From Siphonodentalium dalli (Eukaryota; Mollusca; Scaphopoda; Gadilida; Siphonodentaliidae): a DNA stretch of 64,000 bases. Each line of letters starts with the position of its first letter. Positions within the stretch are counted from its first letter, which is position 1. The notes under the pieces were generated by a model. The model was not told where the DNA came from, made no database searches, and worked only from the letters and a program-made list of their open reading frames with translations. Location: positions 145,937,379-146,001,378 of the forward strand of contig CP136063.1 of the NCBI GenBank assembly GCA_032622095.1, in the 5' to 3' direction. Positions 31,810-44,040 of this stretch are shown piece after piece. The translations under genes and the position numbers were made by a program.

Positions 31810-32537
31810 CCACGCGAACCTTGAAGCACCCACCCCAACTAAATCACCTCACGTACGCCCATATCGCACCCTTCCCGAACGTGCACATGATTATTGAACT
31901 GTATATATTGCTATCAACCGCATTACCATCTATTTGTATATATATTGACGTGTATTCATAACTACACTCTGTTATACCGGACACGTCCGGCGATTTGAGA
32001 TTAAAAATTCTTATTCTGATTCTGAGTCTAAATAAGACTTAATCCTAAATAAAGTGGGCTAGCCTCTTTATTCATATTGGAACTTTGCACTGCCATTCGT
32101 TTGTGGTTGTATCACAACTGTATTGCCATTCAAGCTGATCATTAAAGCCACTAATAGTCTAGATCTAAGGGGACCACTAGTCACACAAAAATGCATAAAA
32201 GTGCAAACGCCGCTGAAAAGTAGATGACAAAAATGCTGTGGAAAACCCAGTTATACAATTTGATATGAGACCATAATTATGGAATTCTTGTGTTGTTTCA
32301 GTGCTGATGCAATTTTCTGCTAGCTTGTTTACATTGTGGTGCCTAAGTGAGAGAGGCGTGATAATTTCTGAGCGGTTCTACACGTGTATGCTTAACATTG
32401 ACATTCCAATCACAACATACATATACCCGTATATTGTCATTATTAACGCCCATCCGGTGTACACTGGTGGGCACATTTTAGATCGCCGTGTGACTGTGGA
32501 GCTTTTATAAATAGATAATTGGTTTTTCCTTTTTCCG
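31810..32537. other. LINE B 3' UTR (to ~32025), then unannotated sequence
   Basis: The tail TTCTTATTCTGATTCTGAG near 32007-32025 is the likely LINE 3' end. From 32026 to 32537 no gene was recognised. A short frame at 32301-32510 has no known motif. Confidence 0.5.
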
Positions 32538-33092
32538 GTTGTGACAATTCACAGTAGGTCCCTGTTTGCGGAGGTCTATTTGCGGAGGTCCCAGAATTCG
32601 CGGAGGTCGCCTAAAATGGTCGAAATATCTTGATTTTAATGAGGGAACGGGTGCGTATATGTCAATTGATACGTATTTTAAACAAATAACGGTACGATCA
32701 TCATAATAGTGGTTTGTTCTATCAATCTTATCATGATCATGATCATCATAATACGGAACAAGTCTTGCGACTTTTCGTCCCAATAACATTATTTGCAATG
32801 CTTGTTTACAAATATATGTATCGTCATTCGATATTTACTTGTTAATTTACTTTAGTAAAAAGGGAAATAGTATTCAACCAACTGATAACCTGTTGTGACA
32901 ATTCGCAGTAGGTCCCTATTTGCGGAGGTCTATTTGCGGAGGTCTCCGAATTCGCGGAGATCCACTAAAATGGTCGAAATATCTTGATTTTAATGAGGGA
33001 ACGGGTGCATATATGTTGATATGTCAATTGATACGTATTTAAAATAAATAACGACACGATCATGATAATAGTGGTTTATTCTATCAATCATA
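32538..33092 (+). repeat. Two direct ~190-bp repeats containing TTTGCGGAGGTC triplets
   Basis: Copies at 32538-32735 and about 32893-33090 share AGTAGGTCCCT, GTTTGCGGAGGTCTATTTGC, AATATCTTGATTTTAATGAG and AACGGGTGC. Within each copy the GCGGAGGTC motif occurs three times. The intervening 150 bp differ. No coding function is apparent. Confidence 0.85.
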
Positions 33093-35469
33093 TCAAATTC
33101 GCTGGATTGATAGTTGCAGTATGTAACTATTATGACCGCATTAATTGCTTTCAATGTTTAGATATCAACAATGGCTGGACCACTGTTGAAGATTTTATGG
33201 CGGGAACACAATGACTCCGATTTTTGATCCGCATTTAGAGACTTCTGGTGTGGTGAATTAGAAACCTGCAGTACTAAGCCGTAGTTTTTTGTACAACTAT
33301 ACTTGCGTCGCTTATGTTACTGTAAAACAACCCTTTGGGTTGTGATTACGTCCCCTGGCAGGCCATAGCAACGTTGGAAATGATGACGTAATTTCGTTAC
33401 AAAATGGTGGCGCTCTCTTGTTTGCGAAATTTGAAATGGAATTGCTTGTTATTGTTATCGCTCGTATTTTAAATGTACAACGGTATCACAGCACGTAAGC
33501 GTTGAGAACAAACGAGAAACCACAAGCGAAGATAGCACTACGAGCCAATTACTGAAATGACTTTAGAGTCAAAGCAGTCAAAAGAAGAAGAAGAATAACA
33601 ACAACATGTCAACAACAACAACTTGTTAAGTTGTTTTGAAGTTGAAGTGAACTGTGTTCAAAGTGAAAATCAGTCAGTCGGAAAGAAACTCAATGACGAA
33701 TCTGTGACTGAAAAAAATATGAAAATGAAGGTCACTGGAATGGAATGTGGACTGGTCTGTGCAGACTGCTCACCACGGCGATTTGACTTGTTCTGTTATT
33801 GTTCAATTTTAAGTCTGTTTTCACCTGGACTGGTTTAGTGGTTAGACTTAGAGTTTCAACTGCAAGCATCAAATCGTTCAATCTACTAACTACTTCTCTA
33901 AATAGTAAATTTAATTGTTAATATCTAACACTGTCATGTCAAACCTCAACTTGGGTCAAGGAAATCAGAAAATGGACATTTTAGACCTGACTGATTTACT
34001 ATACACAGTATAGTTCAGTCATGAACCGTTGAACGTAGCGCGTAGCTGGAACTTGTGCCAGATGTGGACGCAATAATCGGTGAAAGCGTTCATGTGGCTT
34101 ACTAATCTAATAATATTAGGATTGTATTAGTCAATTTAGTGATTACAGATTACTAAATTTAGTTATCAACGACTTCAGCCTCACCCACTCACTGTGAATG
34201 TGACTCAGGTCAAAATACAATTCTAGCCATCTACAGTCGACAGACTCGACACACAGATGTAACAAACATGTGAAGCCCAGTGAATTGGTGACTAACAAAG
34301 TGAGTCATTTATCTTCTTGTTGAGTGAAGGAAAAGAAGAACATCTCCCAATCCCACTTGGTCTCGGCACTGGTGAGAGGTGAGAGGATATGCTTCCGGGC
34401 CAACTTTCCATCTGTGTGTATGAATTCTGTTTCCTGTGATGGACACATCAAGTTAAATTTAATAATTATATTGCACGGTGATTAGTTTTAGCATTCACAC
34501 ATATTAAATAATTCATGATTTTAACACTGTGTTCTCGATTTAAACCTTAAGCATAAAGCGGGAGCTTGATCAGCATGGCTAGCATATATATATTAACTAG
34601 TGGCTATTTGTGGAAAAATTATTAAATATAGCCCTGCGAACTTGCTATTGTCGACTTGACACATTGGGATTGGAATAATATGTTGAACTGTCACGACCTT
34701 CTAGTTATACATGTACATGACTAATGTAGTAATGAGGCAATCATATAAATGTTTAATCTAGTAGCATTTTCTCAGACCATGCCATGAACATCTATGTATC
34801 TATGCCTGTCAAGAATAATGCCATTCCTCCCGGGCAATTATTAAAATGTTCATATACAGTAGATATACTATCAGATGCCTATTAACCAATAGTGTCAGCA
34901 TGTGTCGCATGATTAGTAATTTTAGATAAAATTCTCAACGATCATTAAGTTTTTTGGCAAAGAGACATATATAGAATTAAATTGAAATAGAATTAAATAG
35001 AATTAAATTTCCATCAATATTGTTAATTTCAGTCTAGGTCTCCGCTATCACTATTGTTGACCATCACAATGATTAGACATCTGAGAGTACGATAAAAGCT
35101 CACAAAAGTCACGAACAAGCATGCAATCTCGAGCTGGGACCACCCTTAATACTTGTTTCTTATCATCTACTTCACAGAAGGGGTCACCCCTAAGTAGTAA
35201 CCATATAGGAAATGCACAAAACATATCAATATTGCACAATGACATCAGTTTGTTTGATCTAAAATATTTATCCACTCCAGCCCCAAAACAAAAGTCATTT
35301 GGCAAATTATCTCATTCATTTTTGAAGTGCCTATCATCTACTGAAGTTGGATCCTACCACAGGCCATAACTTATGTCTCATTGAGTCATTGTGCCCATCC
35401 ACGTAACCCGTTTTCATAAAAATGTATTCAGTATTATATGTAAATTTATCCAATAAAGATATTTTTCCC
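33093..35469. other. No gene recognised
   Basis: AT-rich intron of the Patched-family gene. CAACAACAACA tracts at 33595-33625. Two opposed open frames at 35051-35369 (84 and 82 codons) have no recognised motif and lack flanking splice evidence. Confidence 0.5.
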
Positions 35470-35924
35470 TTAAAGGTCCTCAATCCGAATCAATAGTCCC
35501 CATATCATCAGATTCCAACAACAAGAAGATTTTTTGAAATGCCGCTTCAGTTGACAGAATCGATTAATTGCTAAAAAAAAACTGCAGTCAATTATAGCAT
35601 AAAATTGACAAAAACTTGTAATTTATCAACTTTTTGCTCAACGAATATTGCTGATTTGTCAAACATCTGACACACACACAAAAAAACAGTTGATTTTAGA
35701 ATTATCCATATTCATCTGCAATTTGGTCAGAAAAAGTATTCTCGTCTGCTGTTTACTGGCCAATGCTGGGCCACCTAAAATTAAAATGATAGATTTTAAA
35801 AATCGGTATCTGATCACTCTGAGCTTTGATTTTGTGGGTTCCTCGACTTGAATCAAATATTGTTCACCTCCGCAGTCAAGGAAATAATAATATGCGAGGG
35901 TTAATTCGGATTGAGTACCTTTAA
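35470..35924. mobile_element. TTAA-flanked MITE (455 bp)
   Basis: Starts TTAAAGGTCCTCAATCCGAA and ends with the inverted complement TTCGGATTGAGTACCTTTAA, one mismatch over about 20 bp. TTAA at both ends is the target duplication expected for piggyBac-type elements. No transposase is present. Confidence 0.8.
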
Positions 35925-36299
35925 AACTGCAAAAATTAAATAAAATAATTTTGCTTTGAAAATTGGTCGCTTGGACAGATTCAACCTTCACCTGGTGATT
36001 GCATTTTGAAGAAATATAGTAAAATGTGCTATATGGCTAATATCGCTTGACTGGCACCATGGATATTGGTCTGGAAATTAGAGAAATGTTAGAGGCAATA
36101 TCTCACTCTGACCCATGTCTAACTGTGGCCCACATTCCTCTATATCTGGTGCTGCAAATAGGTTTATTTGTACCTAAATATTCACATATGTTCATAAGGT
36201 TTGCTATTCTGGGCGTATTTATACCAAGTAGTTATTATTACCACGATTTTACAGTTATCCATCTTTATCTGGAAGACCGCCCGTTTGATCTCGTCCTTC

Positions 36300-36464
36300 T
36301 GGCACGATCAGGCCCAGAAACAATAAAAATAGCAAAATGCAAAGATCGATATCTAATTACTCAGATTGGTGGGTTCCTCGACACTAATCAAATATCCCCC
36401 CCCCCCCCACCGAAACCAAAGAAAGAGTAATTTAGCAGCGTCTTATCGGATTGAGTACCTTTAA
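36300..36464. mobile_element. Right-end fragment of the same TTAA MITE family
   Basis: ATCGATATCTAATTACTCAG, GGTGGGTTCCTCGAC and the end CGGATTGAGTACCTTTAA match the right half of 35470-35924 in the same orientation. The left end was not found. A poly-C run at about 36397-36407 gives a proline-rich artefact frame. Confidence 0.65.
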
Positions 36465-36654
36465 GTTATTTCCTTCATAAAAAGAGTCTTATGATAAAGA
36501 ACCCTCTCAAAACTTTAGAATATAGAATGAACTTCAAAATAACCAGTTATAAAAACCTTCTGAATATCGAGGAATATAGAGAACCTTGGGAATGGCGAAA
36601 CTTCGGTATAATGAAACTTTGGGAATAGCGAACCTTTGGACATATTTTTGAATT

Positions 36655-37135
36655 ATTTAATTTAATTTCAAAAATTGAAATGGTTCAACACCGAGCAGTC
36701 AGATATATCTTCAATATTTACAACTACCCAAGCAGCCCCACAAACATGTTAAACATTCTTAAATGGCCTAGCTACTCTTAGCAGTAGAAGAGACTTCTCC
36801 TCTGGTATCCTCTTCCATAAAATCAGATATAATCATGTAAACATCACTGACTCTGCTCCACTAACACCCACACGAGACCACTTAACCGCCCCTTCTATCG
36901 ACCGAAATACCTCAGCACTTCCTTCTATCCCCGAACAATTTGTCTCTGGAACAAAATCCCAACCGATACTGCAAATATTCAAGACACATCATTGTTTAAG
37001 GATGCCCTCCACAGTCACTTATATGAACCCGGTAAGAGCAAGCAGGGCTCCTCCACAAAACCACCACCAGCGTCAAAATAATGGTACATAAATTCCAAAT
37101 TCTCTTGATTTTAATAACAAACAAAAAAACAAAAA
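36655..37135 (+). pseudogene. CR1-like LINE 3' coding remnant
   Basis: Begins VQHRAVRYIFNIYNYPSSP followed by MLNILKWPS, then in other frames LTPTRDHL, and YRPKYLSTSFYPRTICLWNK with DTSLFKDALHSHLYEP. These are in the order of the last ~130 residues of CR1/L2-type ORF2. At least two frame changes are present. An A-rich AAACAAAAAA tail at 37115-37145 marks the 3' end. It is a different subfamily from LINE A. Confidence 0.8.
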
Positions 37136-37145
37136 ACAAAAATTC

Positions 37146-38822
37146 TTTTACCCATGTAATTATATTTTATTCATGCGCCCCCTAATAATCCTCAGTTCAT
37201 TGAGGGTATTGGGGTATACTGTAGATGTAGATGGAGTGACATGTCGCCGTCCTACGGTCCATATATACGTACTGGCGTTATCGTATATATCGCAAGTTGG
37301 CCAGAAATACAGGCGCTCAGGCTATGAAACATACATTTATCATTTTATAGATGGACGTACGTGTTTTGGGTTGTCCATACGTACTGACGTAATCATATTA
37401 GTTACTAGTGAATTTATGATAGAAAATTTAATATCTCACCACTGATGTGAAACTAATAAACCCATACTTCCACTTGACAGAAAAGGTGGCCACCAGAAAC
37501 CAAGATGGCCGCCAAAATGGCGACCGATATTCGGAAACTTTATTATTTTTCACACTTTCCTCTTGAATCATTAACTGGTATTTGCCAGATAGGCCTAGTG
37601 GCGTATTATATGCATCATAGTGAACGTTTAGTTACCAGATAGCGCAGCTGGATAGCGACCTAAATTTGAATAAATTCTATTATCCAACCATTTCGACAAC
37701 AAAATAAGTCATATTTCGGATCCCAGTCCTGCCAACTATCTTTAAAATGTGAATTAAAAAATATGCTATAAAAGTTAACCAAAATTCAATTCTGTGATTC
37801 TAGCTAAGTGTTGAACAGAAAATAACTGAATTTATGAAGATAATGTAAAACTACTTTAAATATTTGAATTGCCATATAATTACACCGCATCGTCGTTTAA
37901 GATGGCGGCCAAAATGGCTGCCAAATTGAGAAATCACCCAAATCTGTCCAATTTGTATTGATATCACTCATGTGCTGGGTAAAAGTGAATTTATGTTAAT
38001 ATATGTGCTCCCTGTTCGCGGAAGACCATGGACTTATGGTATAATTTGTAAATATGGTGAAATATAGCTGTTTATAGCCGAGAATTCAACAATAATACCA
38101 CGGAAATTCGATCAACTCATCATCATGGCAGCCACAAATAATTGCAGAATGAGTCAGGAAGGAAATTTAACACAGAAAAGGGAAAATATTTTTAAATCAA
38201 TGATAAAATTGCACCAAGCTTCCTTTTGAAAGAACAAAATTGATAAAAAAAAACCAAGATGGCTGCCAAAATTGGCGACCGAAATATAGAAATATGTTGA
38301 ACCTTGCATCATTTTCGGTTTTGTGTAAACTGTGGCGAGTATGACTTGTCTTTTTTTATCAGTTATGACATCTATTACTTTGGAAAATATATTATGTTTT
38401 AATTTGGGCCTAATTGCAAGTTATATAACGAGCTATGTAATTTCACAAAACACTTGCTTCTTAAGGTTCTAGATTAACCTTGGCCAGAAATAGGCAAAAT
38501 AAAATAAACAAAAGTGTACACATATTTAAATATGGTTATTGTCATTCATTTACACTCGACATTGATCTACTTGGGTCTACTTGCAAGTTAAATAATAAAT
38601 CCAACTTTGCATCAATATTATTTCGTTAGGGGCAGATCATTACCCAAACAAGATAGTCATTACCCAAACGCAAAATCTTCGGTTTGCAAATTTTTTATTT
38701 AAATTACTAAATGTTGTTATGATTGCGCCGTCGATATATGATAAAATTTTGCAAGTACTCGCGCATCGAATATGCTCATCATTTTAGATTGTCTACGGAA
38801 TATCAGGAATATTTATCACTAG
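37146..38822. other. Region with AAGATGGC(G/T)GCC motifs, no gene
   Basis: AAGATGGCCGCCAAAATGGC-type sequence recurs at about 37501, 37899 and 38257, in the style of the dispersed repeat at 10310 and 57480. They look like pieces of old repeats. No exon was recognised. Confidence 0.45.
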
Positions 38823-39945
38823 TCTATACTATATATTTTGAGACTTCGTATATATGTGTGTGTGTGTGTACTTCATAGAATCCAAAACGCGTGTACAGAT
38901 TGAGCTCAAACTTCCTATGTAAGTGTCAAATACAACCGACACGACCGTGGTCGCGGTTTAGTGAAGCTCAGAGCACCCGTTCTCCAATCTCAAATCACCG
39001 CAAAGGCCCGGCGTGGGTTAATCAAGTGATTATTTAATGAGCGTTTGTTTTTGACGCATCTCTATAAAGAGCGTCTGTTTGCCATTCAACGTTATTTGCA
39101 TCTGCAGAGAGATATACGGAACATACATTACATTTAAAAAAACATTTGTTTCTGACCAACCCTGCGAGCACGGATGGCGCGCTTTGTTTTTACAGTATAT
39201 AATTATATACCGAAATCATCCCAGATAATCACGAATATAGCATCAGATTTCTCCCCAGATATACCGTTATAAAGCTACTGGAATCTGCCAATCTACGGGA
39301 AATTCCAGGGAATGCCGATTGAGCTCAAACTTGCTACCCACGGGAAGTGTCATATATATGAGTGTGTCCTTTATAGACTCGAACCGATTGAGCTCAAACT
39401 TGCTAAATAAGAAAATAGCCCCCAAGCCGTAAATGTCAACAACAACGATATTACTAAATACACGTTTTCGGCAATGTGAGAGTTTTCGGGGAGCCGTGAT
39501 GCCAACAACAACGACCCGAAGCCCTGAATGCCAACAACAGATTCAATGCAATGTTATCTATTATGCAGAGAGATTTCACGACATTACGACGGGTACGGCA
39601 GACTCAAAATATTATGCAGACAGATTTCCCGACGGGAAGCGTTTGTTTTAAATTCAATGCAATGTTATCGTAGAGAGATTTCACGAAACAAAGAATGCGG
39701 TGTCTGTCGTTCCTAGGAAGGGGGGATTTCTACGGGTAAATTTTTCCGCCAGAAACAAAAAAATTAATTAAAACAATTTACAATTTAATTAAAACAATTT
39801 AAAATTAAAAAAAATTAACAATAAAAAAACAATTCAGAAACAAAATATATTAAATTTAAAAAACATTAAATTCATATTCAAAAATGTCATGTTTCTGAAA
39901 CAAAGCCATGGGACGAATGCCGCCAGTGGCGGGCTAACCTGCTAG
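38823..39945 (+). mobile_element. Non-autonomous Helitron-like element (1.1 kb)
   Basis: Starts TCTATACTATATATTTTGAG and ends with a hairpin (CCGCCAGTGGCGG) then GCTAACCTG, CTAG and T. The TC...CTRR-T termini and subterminal hairpin fit Helitrons. The internal sequence ATTGAGCTCAAACTTCC with AGCTCAGAGCACCCGTTCTC is shared with the element at 59089-60196. No Rep/helicase frame is present. Confidence 0.7.
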
Positions 39946-40652
39946 TTTCTATATAAATAGGTCCCAATATTTATTTTAAAAATGTAAAATGACATCATGC
40001 TCACCCAGAAGTTATTTGAAACAAGCTATTTTATCAAATAATATCTAAAATATGGAATAAATTAGCACAGTTGTGTATACGTGATCAATTTCACAAATGT
40101 GGCATACTTATGCTAGTGACAAATGGCGTTTAGGTAATGACGTTTATTTTTACCCAAACGCGATAACATCGAAATATTGAGAAAACAGTTGTAATATATT
40201 TTTTGCCAGTCTTATATTCTCGATAATTAGACACTACTTGGTCATAATTAAGCCACATCAGACAATGCAGTTACTTTTCAATATCGGGTACAACCGTGAA
40301 TGCAAACTGTTCATTTACCGTAGAATCACCCTACTGTTTCTTTTTGTCCCCCCCCCCCACAATAATCATAGGCTATACATAATGAATTATGGATTTTATT
40401 TCACAGAAATATTCACAATGGAGAAATTACTATTGCACTTAATCCACACCTCGGATTCTTGGGGACTTTTTAGCATGCTGTACTAAACTTATTCGCCTGC
40501 AAATACTGAAAAAATATCTTCAGTTGTTATTTTTGTCCTTAGTTTACCCTAACGTTCCTGGACTACAATCACCGAACAAGAGTTAGTGTAAATATGTATA
40601 GATATAAATATCGGTACTATCACTGTCTTAACTACGACTAGCGCTTCCATAC
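39946..40652. other. Intron sequence, no gene recognised
   Basis: A short plus frame at 40238-40486 spans a poly-C run and has no recognised motif. Nothing else is supported before the exon. Confidence 0.55.
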
Positions 40653-40811
40653 CTTGTTAGTTTCCACTGATAAATATTGGTCGGAGTAAACAAAGCATCG
40701 CCCTCCCTCTTGGAATACCATTGCATCAACAGTGGCTCTGAGATTGTCTATTGATGTAGCAAGTTCTTCAAATGTTGTTGCTTTATTGTGTCGGAACTTG
40801 AAAACGGAAGC
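40653..40811 (-). CDS. Patched-family protein, exon of the second extracellular loop
   Basis: Exactly 53 codons in phase 0 at both ends. It starts ASVFKFRHNKATTFEELATS and ends GGRCFVYSDQYLSVETNK. In Patched/PTCHD3-like proteins this is the end of the second large extracellular loop, where an F-V-Y-x-x-x-Y-x-x-x-E-T-N-like stretch precedes the ELxxN helix. The acceptor is ATTTGTAG and the donor AACAAG|GTATGG. It follows exon 56867-56982 after a 16-kb intron and precedes exon 18616-18741 by about 22 kb. Confidence 0.93.
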
Positions 40812-41087
40812 CTACAAATAGAACATGCGAATCCATTCAACTCTCAAATGATTAATTTTGCAATGAGTAGAAATGTTCGTGGAGTGCAAAGAATACCAGT
40901 TGGATTGTATGGATCGTATGGTAGTTGAGTATGCACACGATAGGCTAGTTTTCAATTATCGACAAGAGAAATGTTTAGATATGACCATATTTGGCAAACA
41001 TATGGACGAATTATTGGTTGCTGGATGAAATAACCATGCATTTGACGCCAAAATAAATTAGTGGTAAAATTGGAAATAGTACAACCA

Positions 41088-41170
41088 GGGGAATGGTTGG
41101 TTATGCTGCTGTTGGGATGTTCGACTGACACAAGACGGGGTTTTAAGTGATTTAGTACATTATTTTGTAT
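41088..41170. repeat. Copy of a segment also found at 43886-44040
   Basis: AATGGTTGGTTATGCTGCTG with TTGGGATGTTCGACTGA occurs here and at 43886-43925 in the same orientation. Both copies later run into TATTATTTTGT. The second copy has about 65 extra bases that read as Gln/Asn/Thr-rich peptide on the minus strand. Confidence 0.75.
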
Positions 41171-41591
41171 CCTTGTATGTCCGAGCAATATTAATTTTAT
41201 TGTACATCAAATCAAGTTGTTACGAAGTCCAAATACAATTGGTGTTCTTTTTATAACATGAGTATCGAGTCGTGAATTTGCGTTCCCAGATTAACAAATA
41301 ATAGCTTAAAACAAACTTATATACAGTGAGCCTTGGTGGCAGATTGCTCTTGTCATATGGCTAAGTACACAGTACACGTTAATTGCTGATGTAATCTACC
41401 ACCGAGGATTTTCTAATTGCATTAAGGGTCTTCTAATACAATGGGGTAATTGAAAGTTTAAATTCATATGAGCCTGTGGTGTCATGCACCTACCAAAGTT
41501 GTAACAATAGAATGTAAATACTGGCCTAGAAATGTTGATGTGTAGAATGAAATAAAATGAAGAAATAAAATGACATATTAAAATTTGAATA

Positions 41592-42480
41592 TCAAATGTC
41601 TGCTAAAAGGGCTTGGTCGTATCCCTCCTCTCCCAATTTGATTCGTCCCAAAACAAGGCTACGAAATTCGAACACATTGTCTATAGTTTTGAGCATTGCA
41701 CCGAGCGTACAAAGCAATGATGTCAGCAGAACTTTTGATGAATCTGTATTGTGTTGACTGATACCATCGACCACTCTTTTTTGTCTGTTTTTTAATCTAG
41801 CTGTCAGAAGTATTCTGCCGTCTCTTAACCAATAGTGAATTTCGCGACTTCGATGAAACTTCCAGAAACTGAATATAGTATGATCCAATCGTGTCGCAAT
41901 ATTTTCACATTTTCTTGCACCGTATGCATGGACTTATTTGAGGAGGATTTTTTGGACGGGGTCTTGAAGTTTTGCTTTCCGGGTGATTTGCCATGATATT
42001 AGTCACATTAGCTTGGCTGCTTGAGTCGCATGCATATTGTGATATCTGACTGCTGGAATGTGTTATTGTAGGTTTCACAGAATTATATCGCAACGTCATT
42101 TGTTGAAATTTGAAATGATTGCGTACTCATAGAATCTATTTGGTGTTTCCGGTTGAGTTTGGGAAATTGTGTTATCCTGCTCGTGTTCCTGGAGAAGCCA
42201 TTGTTGAATTTGTTCCTTGTGTTTCTTTCCATTGAATGCCCGCATTCGGCGTTCGTCGCGTAGTTTGTTAGCTGTAGATTTACGCTTTGGTTACTTCTCC
42301 CAGGTAAACGTCAGTATTGTGGCATCCTCGTATATATAGAGTCCCCAGTTCATTCTCAAATTGTTCAGTTTCGTAAGCATTATCTTGAGATTTTATGGCA
42401 GTCTGTTGAACATTTTTGCAGCAATGGAATTGATCAAGGCACGGGGGTCGCTGAGATAGCTAAAAAGAATCTCAGCCGCG
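41592..42480 (-). pseudogene. Unidentified, probably element-derived coding remnant
   Basis: The minus strand near 42290-42180 reads STANKLRDERRMRAFNGKK, a charged block resembling N-terminal regions of proteins encoded by invertebrate repeats. A 64-codon frame (41905-42099) rich in Ser, Asn and Pro ends SPCIRCKK. A 98-codon frame (41592-41888) reads HYWLRDGRILLTARLKNR and onward. Frame changes separate the pieces. The Asn/Gln/Thr-rich sequence at 43893-44040, on the other side of an inserted element, may be its upstream part. The family is not identified. Confidence 0.35.
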
Positions 42481-42501
42481 AATTATCACACCAAATATAA
42501 C

Positions 42502-43883
42502 CAGAGTCGTTATTTGGTGGGCGAATCTGGATTCAGATTATGGATTAGACCCCGTACGGCGTGGTTCGGTAAACGAACAGACCAGAATCAGTAAACGAAC
42601 AGACCGTAATCGTAATCAATCATCATTTCGTCGCAATCCGGATTCAGATTCTGATTACGGACTCAAACGTTCATAATGTAAACAAATCGAGATTTCGCCA
42701 CCGTTGAGTTAAAAACACAATAAAACATAAGAATCCGTCCCTTGTGTACACATTATTGCAGAATATAAACGATATATATCAAATAATTTTAAATACGGAG
42801 ACAAATTTGTGTTATCAAGTGTAAACGGGGAGAATATTACTGAAATTAGCCAAATAATAATGTTATTGATAGTAACGCTGGGGGAGCACTTCGATTGATG
42901 GCAAACTTGAAGCAAATCATTGTCAATTTCATTGTCACTTTCATCATGTTCGTTTCATAATTCCATCCATAAAATACCGCCCGAACGCATGTCGATTTCA
43001 AATTCGGCGGATACGTCACCATTGGCCGAATTCGCGTGAACATATGTCTTCTGCTTTGTTCGTTATTATGTGTTCCTTCTTATTCAAGAAATGGTATGAT
43101 TATATGATATCGATGGATTATCAGATACACGTATGAACTATCTATTCTTATAGCATTTTCATATTTAAAATGTTTTGTTTCGTTAAATGCAGTCGTTTTG
43201 CACAATAATCTCTGTACAGGCATTTTTTGGCCAATGTGCTGTATATTAGTTGGAAAATAAAGCTTTGCCCATGGAGGTACAGTTGTGAACGTGCACGTGA
43301 ACTGCATCTGCCAATCGCACAAACAAAATGTAAAGCTTATTCTAGGATCTCAGGACTATATAGTGGAAATGTCAGTCAAATTATTGATTAAGTACCCATA
43401 CGTACAAGTTCTAGGGACGTGGCTAGAGGTTTCACATGGGAGTGCTCCATCAAATTTCTGACCAACTGCACCCCCTTGAACTAAACATCAATCTCACAGG
43501 TTCGCAGAATTCCATTTCCACCCCCTTGGAAATATCCAACCTGATACACCCTAAGATTGGAAAATTACCAACTTTTACTGGTTGAAAAATCAAACAATGA
43601 GAACAATTATAACACACGATATATAACACATACATTTGTTTATACAGACAATGGGATTGGGGGACAAGTGCTTACTCACTCAAGGGTACCCCCTCTCCTA
43701 GATTATATTACACTGAAAAATAATAATTAGTAATGGCAAAGCCATGTTTGACGCTCGGAGAACATTGAACGTAGTATCGGAGACCACGTGGATTTCAAAA
43801 TCTGACCTAGAATCGGGAATTAGCCCCGCCCCCGTAATCGGATTCGGATTCTGAATCCAGATTTTCACGAAATAACGACTCTG
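42502..43883. mobile_element. DNA element with CAGAGTCG inverted termini (1.38 kb)
   Basis: Left end CAGAGTCGTTATTTGGTGGG and right end (inverted) CAGAGTCGTTATTTCGTG continue as imperfect terminal repeats for about 40 bp. CAG-type ends recall hAT elements, but no 8-bp target duplication is visible. Short frames inside are unconvincing, so it is probably non-autonomous. It appears to have split the coding remnant of 41592-44040. A truncated copy in opposite orientation lies at 48287-50010. Confidence 0.7.
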
Positions 43884-43885
43884 GG

Positions 43886-44040
43886 TAATGGTTGGTTATG
43901 CTGCTGTTGGGATGTTCGACTGATACTAGCTTGTGTGGTTGGCAGGGTTATTTGGCTGGCTTGGGCTCATGTTGTCTTGAGTCGCTTGTTGTGAGCTTTG
44001 AGTTGGGGTGTTATTTGTCTGTGTATTATTTTGTGTATTA
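43886..44040 (-). pseudogene. Asn/Gln/Thr-rich coding remnant
   Basis: The minus strand reads NTQNNTQTNNTPTQSSQQAT and then SPSQPNNPANHTS before a stop. It shares its left part with 41088-41128. It may be the upstream continuation of 41592-42480, separated by the inserted element. No function is known. Confidence 0.3.

Larger units (their letters stand above)
27063..32025 (+). mobile_element. Two-ORF non-LTR retrotransposon (LINE B)
   Basis: Plus-strand LINE with an L1-type ORF1, an apurinic endonuclease/RT ORF2 and a C-terminal zinc-knuckle segment, followed by a ~200-bp 3' UTR ending near TTCTTATTCTGATTCTGAG. ORF2 is broken near 28800-28913, near 31411 and at 31597-31599, so the copy is defective. 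The 5' end near 27063 is an estimate, because no 5' UTR or target duplication is visible. Confidence 0.85.

Noticed and set aside
35051-35369. Opposed 84- and 82-codon frames
   Set aside because: Neither has a recognisable motif. The minus frame has a stop just upstream and no matching splice phase with the Patched-family exons.
36047-36430. 127-codon plus-strand frame ending in a poly-proline tail
   Set aside because: Overlaps the MITE-related repeat 36300-36464, and the proline tail comes from a poly-C run.
39433-39716. Two overlapping plus frames of 62-72 codons
   Set aside because: Internal to a non-autonomous Helitron-like element. Repetitive sequence with no known domain.
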